Below are positions 55,183-64,000 of a stretch of 64,000 nucleotides of DNA, piece after piece. The notes beneath the pieces are model-generated. The model was not told where the DNA came from. It saw only the letters and a list, made by a program, of their open reading frames with translations, and did no database searches. The translations under genes and the position numbers were made by a program. Within the stretch, counting starts at the first letter, position 1; the number at the start of each line of letters is the position of its first letter. Source of the DNA: Flavobacterium sp. (GTDB lineage: Bacteria > Bacteroidota > Bacteroidia > Flavobacteriales > Flavobacteriaceae); assembly GCF_027484205.1 (NCBI RefSeq), contig NZ_JAIXUB010000004.1, forward strand, positions 1 through 64,000. The letters run 5' to 3'.

Positions 55183-55665
55183 TTAGTTATCAATTACTCT
55201 ATTAATATGTGAAAAAGATTTTCGATAATAGTCTTCCTTTAAAGAGGAGATAATTACACCTTTTTTTGTAGAAGAGTGAATGAATTTAATGTCATCATGA
55301 TTACTATCCACGATAAGTCCAACATGGTTTATTTTTGATGAACCACCAGTTTTAAAGAAAATTAAATCGGCTTTTCTTGCATCTTCTTTTTTAATTCGTT
55401 TGCCATAATTTGACATTTCAATTGAAGTTCTAGGTAAAATTATTTCCTCTTTTTTATAGGCAGTAAAAACTAAACCAGAGCAATCAAAACCATTTTTAGT
55501 AGTTCCTCCAAATTTATATGGAGATCCAAGATTGTCTTTTGCGTTATCAACTAAATTGTCACTTAATTCTATTGCTTTCTTGTCAGAATTTGATACAGAA
55601 GAATGTGATGACTTACAGGATGCAAAAACAAAAACTACTAATAAAAGATATAAAAAATGCTTCAA
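55183..55665 (-). CDS. NlpC/P60 family peptidoglycan hydrolase, lipoprotein (TTG start)
   Basis: 160 aa. The lipoprotein signal ends FVFASC (Cys 17). The NlpC/P60 core has GSPYKFGGTTKNGFDCSG with catalytic C62, HVGLIVDSN with the first His and FIHSST with the second polar residue. It cleaves gamma-D-glutamyl-diamino acid stems of peptidoglycan. The only sensible start is TTG at 55665, 7 bases after the lpxB stop; no in-frame ATG gives the signal peptide. Confidence 0.85.
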   Translation of the reverse strand: MKHFLYLLLVVFVFASCKSSHSSVSNSDKKAIELSDNLVDNAKDNLGSPYKFGGTTKNGFDCSGLVFTAYKKEEIILPRTSIEMSNYGKRIKKEDARKADLIFFKTGGSSKINHVGLIVDSNHDDIKFIHSSTKKGVIISSLKEDYYRKSFSHINRVIDN

Positions 55666-55672
55666 TGGATAC

Positions 55673-56785
55673 TTATTTAATGTTTTCTACAATAAGTTTA
55701 GCCGTTTTTTCACTAGCGCCAATTCCGCCAAGTTTTTGTTCTAACTCATCATATTTTTTTAGTAAATGTTTTCTGTGGTTTTCCTCAAGAATTTTGGTCA
55801 ACTCAACTTTAATCCTCTTAGGATTACATTCATTCTGAATCAATTCAGTTACCACTTCTTCATCCATAATTAAATTTACTAACGAAATATATTTTAAAGT
55901 AATAATTCGTTTTGCAATTTGATAAGAAATCCATCCACCTTTGTAGCAAACCACTTCTGGAATTTTGAAAAGAGCTGTTTCTAAAGTTGCTGTTCCTGAG
56001 GTTACTAAAGCGGCATGAGCATTACTCAATAAATCATAAGTTTTATTGGATATAAATTTGATATTCTTACCTTTTAAAAAGGTTTCATAAAAAGAAAACT
56101 CTTGGCTTGGCGCACCGGCAATCACAAATTGATATTCTGAAAAATCATCTACAACGCTTAACATTAGCGTCAACATTTTTGAAATTTCTTGTTTTCTACT
56201 TCCGGGTAAAATTGCAATTATCGGTTTGTCATCTAAATTGTTTTCTTTTCTAAATGATTCTGAATCAATGGTTTTTCTATTGTGAATTGCGTCAATCAAT
56301 GGATGACCAACAAACTCCACAGGAAAATTATGTTTTACTTCATAAAAATCTTTCTCAAAGGGAAGAATTACATAAAGTTTGTCAAAATCACGTTTGATAG
56401 CTTTAATTCTACTTTCTTTCCAAGCCCAAATTTGAGGAGAAATATAATAATGTGTTTTAATTTTTCTTTCTTTCGCCCATTTTGCTATTCGCATGTTAAA
56501 ACCAGGATAATCAATGAAAATTATCACATCAGGATTAAACTTTTCGATATCCGATTTGCAAAATTTGATATTATTTAAAATAGTTTTTAAGTTCATTACT
56601 ACTTCAGCAAATCCCATGAAAGCTAGTTCTCGATAATGTTTCACTAAAGTTCCACCAACATTTTGCATCAAATCGCCACCCCAAAATCTAATTTCTGCAT
56701 TGGAATCTTCTTTCAACAATGCTTTCATTAAATTGGAACCGTGTAAATCGCCTGATGCTTCTCCTGCAATGATATAATATTTCAT
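55673..56785 (-). CDS. lpxB: Lipid-A-disaccharide synthase
   Basis: 370 aa. YYIIAGEASGDLHGSNLM at the N-terminus, IDYPGFNMRIAKWAKE, YYISPQIWAWKESRIKAI and LPGSRKQEISKML are the GT19 marks, with SGTATLETAL near the end. It joins UDP-diacylglucosamine and lipid X to make the lipid A disaccharide. It is 7 bases upstream of the NlpC/P60 gene and 95 bases downstream of the small membrane protein gene. Confidence 0.95.
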   Translation of the reverse strand: MKYYIIAGEASGDLHGSNLMKALLKEDSNAEIRFWGGDLMQNVGGTLVKHYRELAFMGFAEVVMNLKTILNNIKFCKSDIEKFNPDVIIFIDYPGFNMRIAKWAKERKIKTHYYISPQIWAWKESRIKAIKRDFDKLYVILPFEKDFYEVKHNFPVEFVGHPLIDAIHNRKTIDSESFRKENNLDDKPIIAILPGSRKQEISKMLTLMLSVVDDFSEYQFVIAGAPSQEFSFYETFLKGKNIKFISNKTYDLLSNAHAALVTSGTATLETALFKIPEVVCYKGGWISYQIAKRIITLKYISLVNLIMDEEVVTELIQNECNPKRIKVELTKILEENHRKHLLKKYDELEQKLGGIGASEKTAKLIVENIK

Positions 56786-56880
56786 ATTAAAAATTGTTCT
56801 TTAGCTGTCATATATGTTATCGCCTTTTATTTATTGGTTGTTGCTTACGCAAACTTGTTGTCAATGGCGATTTCATAAAA

Positions 56881-57153
56881 TTACAAAAATAGTGTAGTTA
56901 GTGCTAAAATAATTGTTGCCATGACAACACCTCGAGCCATTAATTCTTTATTTTTTTTCAGTAAAATGAAGAACATGATTATGTTTAAAACAGCTCCAAG
57001 TGCCATAACTTTTCCAAGTATTCCTTCGTTTTTTATAATCGAAAAATCTTCAATTAAGTCATACTCGGTTTGAGTTTTTAAAAACAAATACGATCCAACA
57101 AAAGCTGAAATTAATCCAATTATTAAACCAATAAGTAAATCTGTTTTTTTCAT
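56881..57153 (-). CDS. Small membrane protein, unknown function
   Basis: 90 aa with three likely membrane segments (LLIGLIIGLISAFVGSYLFL, VMALGAVLNIIMFFILL, VVMATIILALTTLFL). It lies between surE and lpxB on the same strand, 24 bases after surE, and is probably transcribed with them. Not recognised; likely a conserved flavobacterial envelope protein. Confidence 0.75.
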   Translation of the reverse strand: MKKTDLLIGLIIGLISAFVGSYLFLKTQTEYDLIEDFSIIKNEGILGKVMALGAVLNIIMFFILLKKNKELMARGVVMATIILALTTLFL

Positions 57154-57177
57154 TTTAAAAATATTTAATATCTAAAA

Positions 57178-57948
57178 TTATAATTCCCAAGTATTTAAAG
57201 TTTGTATGGCATGATGTGCTGTCAAATCAAATTGAACCGGAACAATTGATACATAGCCGTTTGCTAATGCAAATTCGTCAGTGTCTTCACCTTTATCTTG
57301 ATTGATGAATTCGCCTGTTAACCAATAATATTCTTTGCCAAATGGTGTAACTCGCTTGTCAAATTTTTCTTGCCACATAGCTTTTGCTTGTCGGCAAATT
57401 TTAATTCCTTTAATTTCTTCTGTTTTTAATTTTGGAAAGTTTACGTTTAAAACGGTTCCTTCTGATAAACCATTTTTCAAAACCTGAAGAGCAATTTTTT
57501 TCACAAATGGTTTTATTTGTTCAAAATCGGCATTCCAATTATAATCTAAAAGTGAAAAACCAATGGCAGGAATACCTTCAATTCCAGCTTCAACCGCAGC
57601 ACTCATTGTTCCTGAATAAATGACATTTATAGAAGAATTTGAACCATGATTAATTCCTGAAACACATAAATCGGGTTTTTGTTTCAAAATTTCATTCACA
57701 GCCATTTTTACACAATCAACAGGAGTTCCTGAACAACTGTATTCAGTAATTACTGCATTTTCTTTTGAAATTTTATTCAAATGCAAAGTGTTGTTTATGG
57801 TAATTGCGTGTCCCATGGCACTTTGCGGACTATCTGGTGCAACTACAACAACAGTTCCAATTTCGCTCATTACTGAAATCAAAGCTCTAATTCCTGGTGC
57901 AGAAATACTGTCGTCGTTTGTAATTAATATTAAAGGTTTCTTTGACAT
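57178..57948 (-). CDS. surE: 5'-nucleotidase SurE
   Basis: 256 aa, cytoplasmic. LILITNDDSISAPGIRAL holds the metal-binding Asp pair (residues 12-13), APDSPQSAMGHAIT the substrate Ser region, CSGTPVDCV and SGINHGSNSSINVIYSGTMS the other conserved blocks. It removes phosphate from nucleoside 5'-monophosphates. Candidate -7 box upstream at 57971-57978. Confidence 0.95.
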   Translation of the reverse strand: MSKKPLILITNDDSISAPGIRALISVMSEIGTVVVVAPDSPQSAMGHAITINNTLHLNKISKENAVITEYSCSGTPVDCVKMAVNEILKQKPDLCVSGINHGSNSSINVIYSGTMSAAVEAGIEGIPAIGFSLLDYNWNADFEQIKPFVKKIALQVLKNGLSEGTVLNVNFPKLKTEEIKGIKICRQAKAMWQEKFDKRVTPFGKEYYWLTGEFINQDKGEDTDEFALANGYVSIVPVQFDLTAHHAIQTLNTWEL

Positions 57949-57970
57949 TTGAAGAAAAATTGAATTGTAA

Positions 57971-57978
57971 CAAAAGTA
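57971..57978 (-). promoter_or_regulatory. Candidate -7 box for surE
   Basis: TACTTTTG on the minus strand matches TAnnTTTG, 23 bases before the ATG at 57948. A -33 TTTG at 58008-58005 is 26 bases away, longer than usual. Confidence 0.35.
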
Positions 57979-58012
57979 ATTAAATTACTACTTACATTAC
58001 GATACAAATTTA

Positions 58013-58020
58013 TAACTTTG
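58013..58020 (+). promoter_or_regulatory. Candidate -7 box for the tail-specific protease gene
   Basis: TAACTTTG matches TAnnTTTG, 106 bases before the ATG at 58126. If used, the leader is about 100 bases and includes a 12-codon frame at 58072-58110. Confidence 0.35.
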
Positions 58021-58125
58021 GAGCAATATCAAACTATTTGATAATTACGAATGAGGTTTTAACAAAAAATTATGCGCAACAAGTATTTTATGGCATACTT
58101 TTTTATGTAATTTAGTGAAAAATTA

Positions 58126-60402
58126 ATGAATAAAATTATACAGTTTATGAAAAGGAATTATAAAGTAGTATTGCTAATATTAGCATTATGCGTTGGTTTG
58201 TGGAGTTTTATTCCAAGACAAGACAAAAACGATCCTGAAAAAGATAAATTGCTTTTAGAGTTATTAGCATATGTTCTTGAAAAAGGTCACTACAGTCCTT
58301 TGCAATTTGACGATAAATTTTCAAAGGGTGTTTATAAAGATTATATTGATGCTTTGGATCCATCAAAACGTTTCTTTTTACAGTCGGATATTGATGAGTT
58401 TTCAAAATATGAATTAAAGATTGATGACCAAATTTTGAATAAAGAACTTACTTTCTTTGATTTGACCTACACCAGGTTGATGCAAAGAATGGAAGAAAGT
58501 AAATCTTATTATAAAGATATTCTTGATGAACCTTTCGATTATACTATTAATGAAGAGTTTAATACCGATTATGAGAAGCTTCCTTATGCAAAATCAAAAA
58601 AGGAATTGATTGAAAAGTGGAGAAAGCAAATTAAGCTTTCCACACTTTCTACCTATGTTGATAAACAAAAATTAGAAGAAGATAAAATCAAGAATAGAAG
58701 TAAAACTCCTGAGCAAAAACTTGAAGAATATAAAACTAAAATGGGTTCAAAATTGACACCTGAATTAGAAAAGAAGTTTATTGAAAACAATGCTAAAATT
58801 GATAATGAAGAACCAAAAACGAATGCTGAGCTTGAAGAAGAAAGTCGAGAAAGTAGTTTAAAATCTTTAAATGATTATTATAATGTAATTAAAGATTTAG
58901 ATAGAAATGATTGGTTTTCAGTATTTATTAATGCTATTGCAACTCGTTTTGATCCACATACATCTTATTTTGCTGCAGAAGAAAAAGAACGTTTTGATGT
59001 TTCAATGAGCGGAAAATTAGAAGGAATTGGTGCAAGACTTCAAAAGAAAAATGACTTTACAGAAATTTCAGAATTAATTTCAGGTGGACCAGCTTGGAGA
59101 GGAAAAGAACTTGAAGCAGGTGATGTTATTTTGAAAGTTGCTCAAGCTGATGGTGAACCAATCGAAGTTGTAGGAATGCGTCTTGATGATGTTGTTAAGA
59201 AAATAAAAGGACCAAAAGGAACTGAGGTAAAACTTACAGTAAAGAAAACCGATGGAACTATAAAAGTAATTTCAATTATTAGAGATGAAGTTGAAATTGA
59301 AGAAACTTATGCAAAATCAAGCGTAATTGAAAAAGACGGGAATAAATATGGAATTATTTATTTGCCTAAATTTTACATTGATTTTGAAGATAAAAATAGT
59401 CGTGATGCTGCTAAAGATGTTGCTATTGAAGTAAAAAAACTTAAAGAAGCAGGCGTAAAAGGAATCATTATGGATGTTAGAGATAACGGTGGTGGTTCAC
59501 TTAAAACTGTAGTTGATATTGCAGGATTATTTATTGATAAAGGACCAATTGTTCAAGTAAAATCTGCTGATGGACGAAAAGAAGTGCTTTATGATAAAGA
59601 TGCCACAGTACAATGGGATGGACCTTTAGTGATAATGCAAAATAGTTTTTCAGCATCAGCATCAGAAATTCTTGCAGCAGCTATGCAAGATTATAAAAGA
59701 GCAATTGTTATTGGTAGTAAACAATCTTATGGTAAAGGAACAGTTCAAAATATTATCGATTTCAATCAATTTGTGAGAGGAAGTAATATGGGTGATTTAG
59801 GTGCTTTAAAAACCACTATTCAAAAATTCTATAGAATCAATGGAGGTTCGACTCAATTAGAAGGAGTAAGTAGTGATGTTGTAATGCCAGATAGATATGC
59901 TTATTTAAAAATGGGTGAACGCGATATTGAAAATGCAATGCCTTGGGACAAAATTGAACCTGCACAGTATTCAACTTGGAATAAGCAAAGCAATTTTGAT
60001 TTAGCTATCGCAAATAGTAAGCAGAGAATGCAGAACAATCCTCAAATGAAACTGATTGACGATAATGCTAAATGGCTTGACGAAAGAAATAAAGTAACAG
60101 TATATAGTTTGAATATCGATAAATTTAAAGCGGAGCAAAAGAAACTTGAAGAGACTAATAAAAAGTATAAATCTTTAGCAGATTATAGTAATCAATTGCC
60201 TTTTACAGCTTTGCCAGATGAACTTGAAATGATGAAGAAAGATAATTTCTTGAAAGAGAAAAAAGAGAGTTGGTTTGAAAGCTTGTCTAAAGATATTTAT
60301 GTTGAAGAAGCTTTACATATATTAGATGATTTGCAACCAAATGCAAAAAAAGAATTAACTAATAAAATTAAGGTTAAAAATGATAAATTGATAAAATCAT
60401 AA
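58126..60402 (+). CDS. Carboxy-terminal processing protease (Prc/Tsp family, S41)
   Basis: 758 aa. An N-terminal membrane/signal segment (VVLLILALCVGLWSFIP) is followed by a helical domain, a PDZ domain (about 295-385, GIGARLQKKNDFTEISEL; GDVILKV), the S41 core with MDVRDNGGGSL and SFSASASEILAAAMQDY (nucleophile among S509-S513) and the general base K537 in QSYGKGTVQ, and a C-terminal DUF3340-like region. It degrades or trims periplasmic proteins from the C-terminus. A terminator follows. Confidence 0.93.
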   Translation: MNKIIQFMKRNYKVVLLILALCVGLWSFIPRQDKNDPEKDKLLLELLAYVLEKGHYSPLQFDDKFSKGVYKDYIDALDPSKRFFLQSDIDEFSKYELKIDDQILNKELTFFDLTYTRLMQRMEESKSYYKDILDEPFDYTINEEFNTDYEKLPYAKSKKELIEKWRKQIKLSTLSTYVDKQKLEEDKIKNRSKTPEQKLEEYKTKMGSKLTPELEKKFIENNAKIDNEEPKTNAELEEESRESSLKSLNDYYNVIKDLDRNDWFSVFINAIATRFDPHTSYFAAEEKERFDVSMSGKLEGIGARLQKKNDFTEISELISGGPAWRGKELEAGDVILKVAQADGEPIEVVGMRLDDVVKKIKGPKGTEVKLTVKKTDGTIKVISIIRDEVEIEETYAKSSVIEKDGNKYGIIYLPKFYIDFEDKNSRDAAKDVAIEVKKLKEAGVKGIIMDVRDNGGGSLKTVVDIAGLFIDKGPIVQVKSADGRKEVLYDKDATVQWDGPLVIMQNSFSASASEILAAAMQDYKRAIVIGSKQSYGKGTVQNIIDFNQFVRGSNMGDLGALKTTIQKFYRINGGSTQLEGVSSDVVMPDRYAYLKMGERDIENAMPWDKIEPAQYSTWNKQSNFDLAIANSKQRMQNNPQMKLIDDNAKWLDERNKVTVYSLNIDKFKAEQKKLEETNKKYKSLADYSNQLPFTALPDELEMMKKDNFLKEKKESWFESLSKDIYVEEALHILDDLQPNAKKELTNKIKVKNDKLIKS

Positions 60403-60425
60403 TATCCTTAAAGTGATTAAAAATA

Positions 60426-60460
60426 AAAGGTGATATTTGATAATATCACTTTTTATTTTT
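60426..60460 (+). terminator. Terminator of the tail-specific protease gene
   Basis: GTGATATT and AATATCAC form an 8-bp stem (60430-60449), followed by TTTTTATTTTT. Confidence 0.75.
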
Positions 60461-60471
60461 TAAATTTAGTT

Positions 60472-60498
60472 ATAAAAAATCCACCCGAAGGTGGATTT
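60472..60498 (-). terminator. Terminator of the coiled-coil gene
   Basis: On the minus strand AATCCACC, TTCG, GGTGGATT form an 8-bp stem with a stable UUCG-type loop, followed by TTTTTT. Confidence 0.85.
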
Positions 60499-60501
60499 AA
60501 A

Positions 60502-61044
60502 TTATCTCAATTTGTTTAATTTCTTTTGAGATTTTTGAATGTCTTCCTCAATTTCAGTAATTTTTAATTGCTGTTTTGTGATTTTTACATTCTCTTTTTC
60601 AATTTCTACTGGAGTAAGTTTTCCTTTTGCTTTGTTTTTAGCAAATTTAGATTGCATTTTTGATAAATCTTTTCGTGCTTTTTCAAGTTTACTTTGGTTT
60701 TTAGAAACTGCTTTTTCCGCTGATTCTAATTTTTTTTGCTCCTTTTCAATTTTCTTTACTTCTTTTTCAGCTTTTTTCTGGGCTTTTTTTGCTTCTTTTT
60801 CAGCCTTCTCAGCATCTTTTTGAGCTTTTTCAACTTTAGCTTCTGCTTTTTCTTGAGCTTTTAAACTCTTTTTTTCTTCTTTCAATTGTTGCTCAAGTCT
60901 AGCTTTTTCATCTGCTTTTTGCTTTTCAAGTTCTAATGCTTTTACCTTTACCGAATCAGTTGCTACTGTTGTAATAGTTTCTTGAGCATAGAAATTTTGA
61001 AAACACATCAATACGATCGCTGTCAATAATAATTTAATTTTCAT
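60502..61044 (-). CDS. Secreted Lys/Glu/Ala-rich coiled-coil protein, unknown function
   Basis: 180 aa with signal peptide (MKIKLLLTAIVLMCFQNFYAQ). The mature part (about 40-180) is nearly all Lys, Glu, Ala and Gln in heptad-like order (KAEKEAKKAQKKAEKEVKK), so a long coiled coil is expected in the periplasm. No enzymatic motif. It could be an envelope spacer or a polymer-binding protein. It stands alone with its own terminator. Confidence 0.75.
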   Translation of the reverse strand: MKIKLLLTAIVLMCFQNFYAQETITTVATDSVKVKALELEKQKADEKARLEQQLKEEKKSLKAQEKAEAKVEKAQKDAEKAEKEAKKAQKKAEKEVKKIEKEQKKLESAEKAVSKNQSKLEKARKDLSKMQSKFAKNKAKGKLTPVEIEKENVKITKQQLKITEIEEDIQKSQKKLNKLR

Positions 61045-61140
61045 TTTTTTTCAATTTAGTTTTATTAAATTCAATTTATATCTTTACTGCATAACAAATA
61101 CCATTCCTAAAAAACGGAGTTCACAGCAAACTATAAAATT

Positions 61141-61953
61141 ATGAATATTTATTTAAGAAATAAAACTATTTTTTGTCTAATAATTGCTACAACTATTTTT
61201 TCATGTAAGCGATATGATGATTTGCCTGTTGAAAATGAGGAAAGTGTTTCAGTAGAAAAAAGTTCAAAAGATTTTGATTTTTTACCAACTTCAACAACCA
61301 ATGAAATTGTTATTCATGAAAATTATACATTGTCATATATAGATGAATATGAACAAGCTGAGTGGGTTGCTTATGAATTAAAAAAAAGCGAATTGAATTA
61401 TCAAAATAATAATTTTGAAAGACCTTTTTTTATTGAAGATACTAAAGTTAAATCGGGTTCAGCAGATTGGAGAAATTACAAAAGATCAGGTTATGATAAA
61501 GGACATCTTTGCCCAGCTGGAGATAGAAAATTTTCAAAAGATGCTTTTGAAGAAACCTTTTTGACATCCAATATCTCACCTCAGAAACATGATTTTAATG
61601 AAGGTGTTTGGAATAGATTGGAGCAAAAAGTAAGATATTGGGCATCAAAATATGATGGAGTTTATGTTGTTACTGGCGGCGTTTTCACGGATAATATGGA
61701 AACAATTGGTGATGAAGACGTAGCTGTTCCAGAGTTTTTTTATAAAGTTCTTTTAGACAAATCAAGAAGTGAATATAATGCTATTGCTTTTTTAGTTCCG
61801 CATGAAGATAGTGCCAAACCTCTATATGAATTTGTTGTTTCCATCGATGAATTAGAAGAAAAAACAGGTTTAGATTTTTTTCCAAAATTAAATGATTCCG
61901 TAGAGAATGATTTAGAAAAAAGCAGTGATTATAAGTCGTGGAGTTTTAACTAA
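61141..61953 (+). CDS. DNA/RNA non-specific endonuclease, lipoprotein
   Basis: 270 aa. A lipoprotein signal ends TTIFSC (about residue 22), followed by KRYDD. The beta-beta-alpha metal nuclease core shows YDKGHLCPAGDR with catalytic H122; the usual DRGH motif is DKGH here. SNISPQKHDFNEGVWNRLE carries the metal-binding Asn. It cuts DNA and RNA outside the cytoplasm, probably for nutrition. Its stop is 1 base from the rodA stop, so the genes converge. Confidence 0.88.
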   Translation: MNIYLRNKTIFCLIIATTIFSCKRYDDLPVENEESVSVEKSSKDFDFLPTSTTNEIVIHENYTLSYIDEYEQAEWVAYELKKSELNYQNNNFERPFFIEDTKVKSGSADWRNYKRSGYDKGHLCPAGDRKFSKDAFEETFLTSNISPQKHDFNEGVWNRLEQKVRYWASKYDGVYVVTGGVFTDNMETIGDEDVAVPEFFYKVLLDKSRSEYNAIAFLVPHEDSAKPLYEFVVSIDELEEKTGLDFFPKLNDSVENDLEKSSDYKSWSFN

Positions 61954-61954
61954 A

Positions 61955-63220
61955 CTACCATTCATTTACTTTATTGGCATCCATTTTTAGAAAAATAAAC
62001 AATAAAACAGTAAATCCCCAAAGTCCAGAGCCACCATACGAAAAGAAAGGTAATGGTACGCCAATTGTTGGAAAAACTCCAATAACCATTGCAATATTTA
62101 CAAAAAAGTGGATAAATAATATTGCCGCAACACAATAGCCATAGACGCGACTAAACTTGGTTTTTTGCCTTTCAGCAAGATATATTATTCTTAAAATTAA
62201 TCCAACAAAAAGACCAATTACAAATATACAACCAGCAAAACCCCATTCTTCACCTACTGTCGTAAATATATAATCGGTGTGTTGTTCAGGAACAAATCCA
62301 CCTTTAGTTTGCGTACCTTCTAAATATCCTTTACCAAATAAACCTCCTGAACCAATTGCTATTTCTGATTGATTGGTATTATATCCAACACCTTTCAAAT
62401 CGACTTCTTTTCCAAGAAGAATATTAAAACGATCGCGATGATGTTGTTTAAAAACATTGTTGAAAACATAGTTAACAGAAAATGAAAAACTCGAAATCAT
62501 TACAAGTAAAATGGCACTTGCAATAATATTTCTATCAACTATTCTGCTTTTAAAATAGTTAATGGCTAAAATCACTACTGTTATACCTATTACAATATAA
62601 GGGTTGTTTGTAACTAACGTTAATACAAATAAAAGTATTGCAATAAAACCTGTCAATAAGTACCAGCCAGGCATTCCTTCTCTAAAAAGGACTACGAAAA
62701 AGATACTATAAATTAAAGCACTACCAGGATCGGGTTGAGGTAATATAAGCATTACAGGTAACATCACTATCAGTAATACTTGAACTTGTCTGTTGACTTC
62801 TTTAAGATTTATTTGTACGTCGCTAAGGTATTTTGCTAAAGCAAGTGCTGTAGCGGCTTTAGCAAACTCTGAAGGTTGTAATGTAAAACTTCCAATGGCA
62901 TACCAACATCGTTGACCTGCAATAACTTTTCCAAAAGCAAATAAACCGAGTAATGATAAAATTGAAATGGCAAATATTACAATTGAAAATTTTTCGTAAA
63001 ATTTTGCATCAACAAAAAGGACAATGAAAATGATAGGTATGGTAAACAATATAAATAAAAATTGTTTACCATAAACTTGTGAAAAATCTAATATTGAAGA
63101 ATCTTCACCAACATTTGATAGTGAAGAAGAGTATATATTAAGCCAACCCATAATTACCAATACTATGTAAATTATGATGCTAATCCAATCAATATTTTGT
63201 GAAATACTTTGATTTTTCAT
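61955..63220 (-). CDS. rodA: Rod shape-determining peptidoglycan polymerase RodA
   Basis: 421 aa with about ten membrane segments. SEDS family marks: QPSEFAKAATALALAKYLS, PQPDPGSALIY, GKGYLEGTQTKGGFVPEQHTD in part, FTTVGEEWGF and GVPLPFFSYGGSG. It polymerises glycan strands during cell elongation together with PBP2, whose gene lies just upstream (1 base between). Confidence 0.95.
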   Translation of the reverse strand: MKNQSISQNIDWISIIIYIVLVIMGWLNIYSSSLSNVGEDSSILDFSQVYGKQFLFILFTIPIIFIVLFVDAKFYEKFSIVIFAISILSLLGLFAFGKVIAGQRCWYAIGSFTLQPSEFAKAATALALAKYLSDVQINLKEVNRQVQVLLIVMLPVMLILPQPDPGSALIYSIFFVVLFREGMPGWYLLTGFIAILLFVLTLVTNNPYIVIGITVVILAINYFKSRIVDRNIIASAILLVMISSFSFSVNYVFNNVFKQHHRDRFNILLGKEVDLKGVGYNTNQSEIAIGSGGLFGKGYLEGTQTKGGFVPEQHTDYIFTTVGEEWGFAGCIFVIGLFVGLILRIIYLAERQKTKFSRVYGYCVAAILFIHFFVNIAMVIGVFPTIGVPLPFFSYGGSGLWGFTVLLFIFLKMDANKVNEW

Positions 63221-63221
63221 T

Positions 63222-64000
63222 TTAATTAGCTTTTGTACTATCTTTTAAAGCTCCTTTTTTTGCGTTCTTTTGTTTTGTGATTGAATCGAGTTTTCTTTTT
63301 ACTAATGCTAAACTATCTCTTCTTTTAAAAATACTATCTTGTTGTTTTTTTGGAAGTAATTTGTCATACTGCGATTTTAAACTTCCATTTAGCATTCTTT
63401 TTTCAAAATCAACTCTTGTGATTTTTTTATTCAAATATTTTTCAATCATTAATGTAGTAATTGGACCAGCCCATCGTGCACCCCAATATCCATTTTCAAC
63501 AAAAACTGCAATAGCGATTTTTGGATTGTCTTTAGGTGCAAATGCAACAAATATAGAGTGATCTTGAAGTTTTACTCTTCTACCGTTAACTTTTGCAAAA
63601 TTTTCCGCTGTTCCTGTTTTTCCACATATTTCAATTCCCACAGCTCCAAGTCCACCAGCTGTTCCACCTCGTCCATAGACTGCGTTCATACCTTCAACAA
63701 TTGGATCAAAATATTTTCTATCGATAGATGTTGTATGTTTAGTTCTAAAACGTTTGTCGATAATATTTCCTTCAATTTTTTTAACAATATGAGGTGTGTA
63801 ATAGTAACCTCTATTGGCAATTGTTGCCATGAAATTTGCTAATTGTATAGGAGTCATTAAAACCTCTCCTTGACCAATAGCATTTGACAAAATTGTTTTT
63901 CCATCCCATTTCCATCCAGCATATGCTTTGTCATATGTTTTTCCTGTTGGAATATTTCCCTTTCTTCCAGTAGGTAAATCATATCCCATAAAATCTCCTA
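63222..64000 (-). CDS. mrdA: Penicillin-binding protein 2, C-terminal part (start off window)
   Basis: The frame continues past the right edge; the visible part is about 259 codons, beginning with GDFMGYDLPTGRKGNIPTG. The transpeptidase domain's late blocks are here: GQGEVLMTPIQLANFMATIANRG and EICGKTGTAENF with the KTG triad, then VAFAPKDNPKIAIAVFVENG. The C-terminal tail is Lys-rich and long (LALVKRKLDSITKQKN). The active-site Ser is not in the window. It cross-links peptidoglycan for cell elongation with RodA. Confidence 0.93.
   Translation of the reverse strand, partial: GDFMGYDLPTGRKGNIPTGKTYDKAYAGWKWDGKTILSNAIGQGEVLMTPIQLANFMATIANRGYYYTPHIVKKIEGNIIDKRFRTKHTTSIDRKYFDPIVEGMNAVYGRGGTAGGLGAVGIEICGKTGTAENFAKVNGRRVKLQDHSIFVAFAPKDNPKIAIAVFVENGYWGARWAGPITTLMIEKYLNKKITRVDFEKRMLNGSLKSQYDKLLPKKQQDSIFKRRDSLALVKRKLDSITKQKNAKKGALKDSTKAN

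Noticed and set aside
58072..58110. Twelve-codon frame in the leader of the tail-specific protease gene
   Set aside because: A short frame in AT-rich leader DNA without any codon pattern or hairpin that would suggest a regulatory leader peptide.
60539..60823. Plus-strand frame rich in Phe and Ser
   Set aside because: It is the antisense of the Lys/Glu-rich coiled-coil gene; the composition is fully explained by that.

Overview
The window looks like chromosomal DNA of a flavobacterium (Bacteroidota, Flavobacteriaceae, Flavobacterium-like). The evidence is very AT-rich DNA, type IX secretion (T9SS) C-terminal sorting domains, a SusC/SusD starch locus, lipoproteins with acidic residues after the lipid cysteine, a mevalonate-pathway HMG-CoA reductase, and TAnnTTTG-type -7 promoter boxes. 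No plasmid, phage or classical insertion sequence was seen. All functions are read from sequence motifs; no database search was run.

Layout. 1-6268: two large T9SS-exported surface proteins on the minus strand, the first running off the left edge, with nearly identical C-terminal modules. 6320-8335: a BaiN/HI0933-type flavoprotein and a glycerophosphodiester phosphodiesterase lipoprotein. 8420-30519: a complete starch/maltodextrin locus. The minus-strand arm runs from a sugar permease (20445) through beta-phosphoglucomutase, GH65 maltose phosphorylase, a SusA-like GH13, an esterase and a GH31 alpha-glucosidase to a lipoprotein GH13. A LacI-type regulator lies between the arms, and the plus-strand arm holds SusC, SusD, a SusE-like protein and a T9SS-secreted GH13 amylase. 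A perfect 14-bp LacI-type palindrome precedes susC and a degenerate copy lies upstream of the permease, so one regulator probably controls both arms. A small element carrying a GxxExxY nuclease gene has landed inside the minus arm.

30650-35104: an AsmA-like protein, then an unusual repeat region next to tRNA-Phe with one intact GIY-YIG nuclease gene, one decayed copy and one remnant, separated by copies of the tRNA 3' end and its terminator. 35105-42598: a plus-strand run of envelope genes (coaX, beta-barrel protein, TPR protein, LptC, small membrane protein, CNNM/CBS protein, PpiD-like isomerase). 42661-44995: a GHMP kinase and HMG-CoA reductase. 45164-52484: a DPP-IV-type peptidase and three tandem POT peptide transporters, a peptide-scavenging unit. 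52533-57948: thioredoxin-like protein, ComEC, NlpC/P60 lipoprotein, LpxB, small membrane protein and SurE. 58126-64000: tail-specific protease, a Lys/Glu-rich coiled-coil protein, a lipoprotein nuclease, RodA and the C-terminal part of PBP2, which runs off the right edge.

How the starch genes should work together (inference from families): the T9SS amylase cuts starch outside the cell; SusC/D/E bind and import maltodextrins; the periplasmic GH13 and GH31 enzymes shorten them; the permease brings maltose into the cytoplasm, where maltose phosphorylase and beta-phosphoglucomutase convert it to glucose and glucose-6-phosphate. The least explained features are the two repeat-associated small-nuclease loci (15357-15880 and 33466-34983) and the scattered CGCAAAGG-type repeats.
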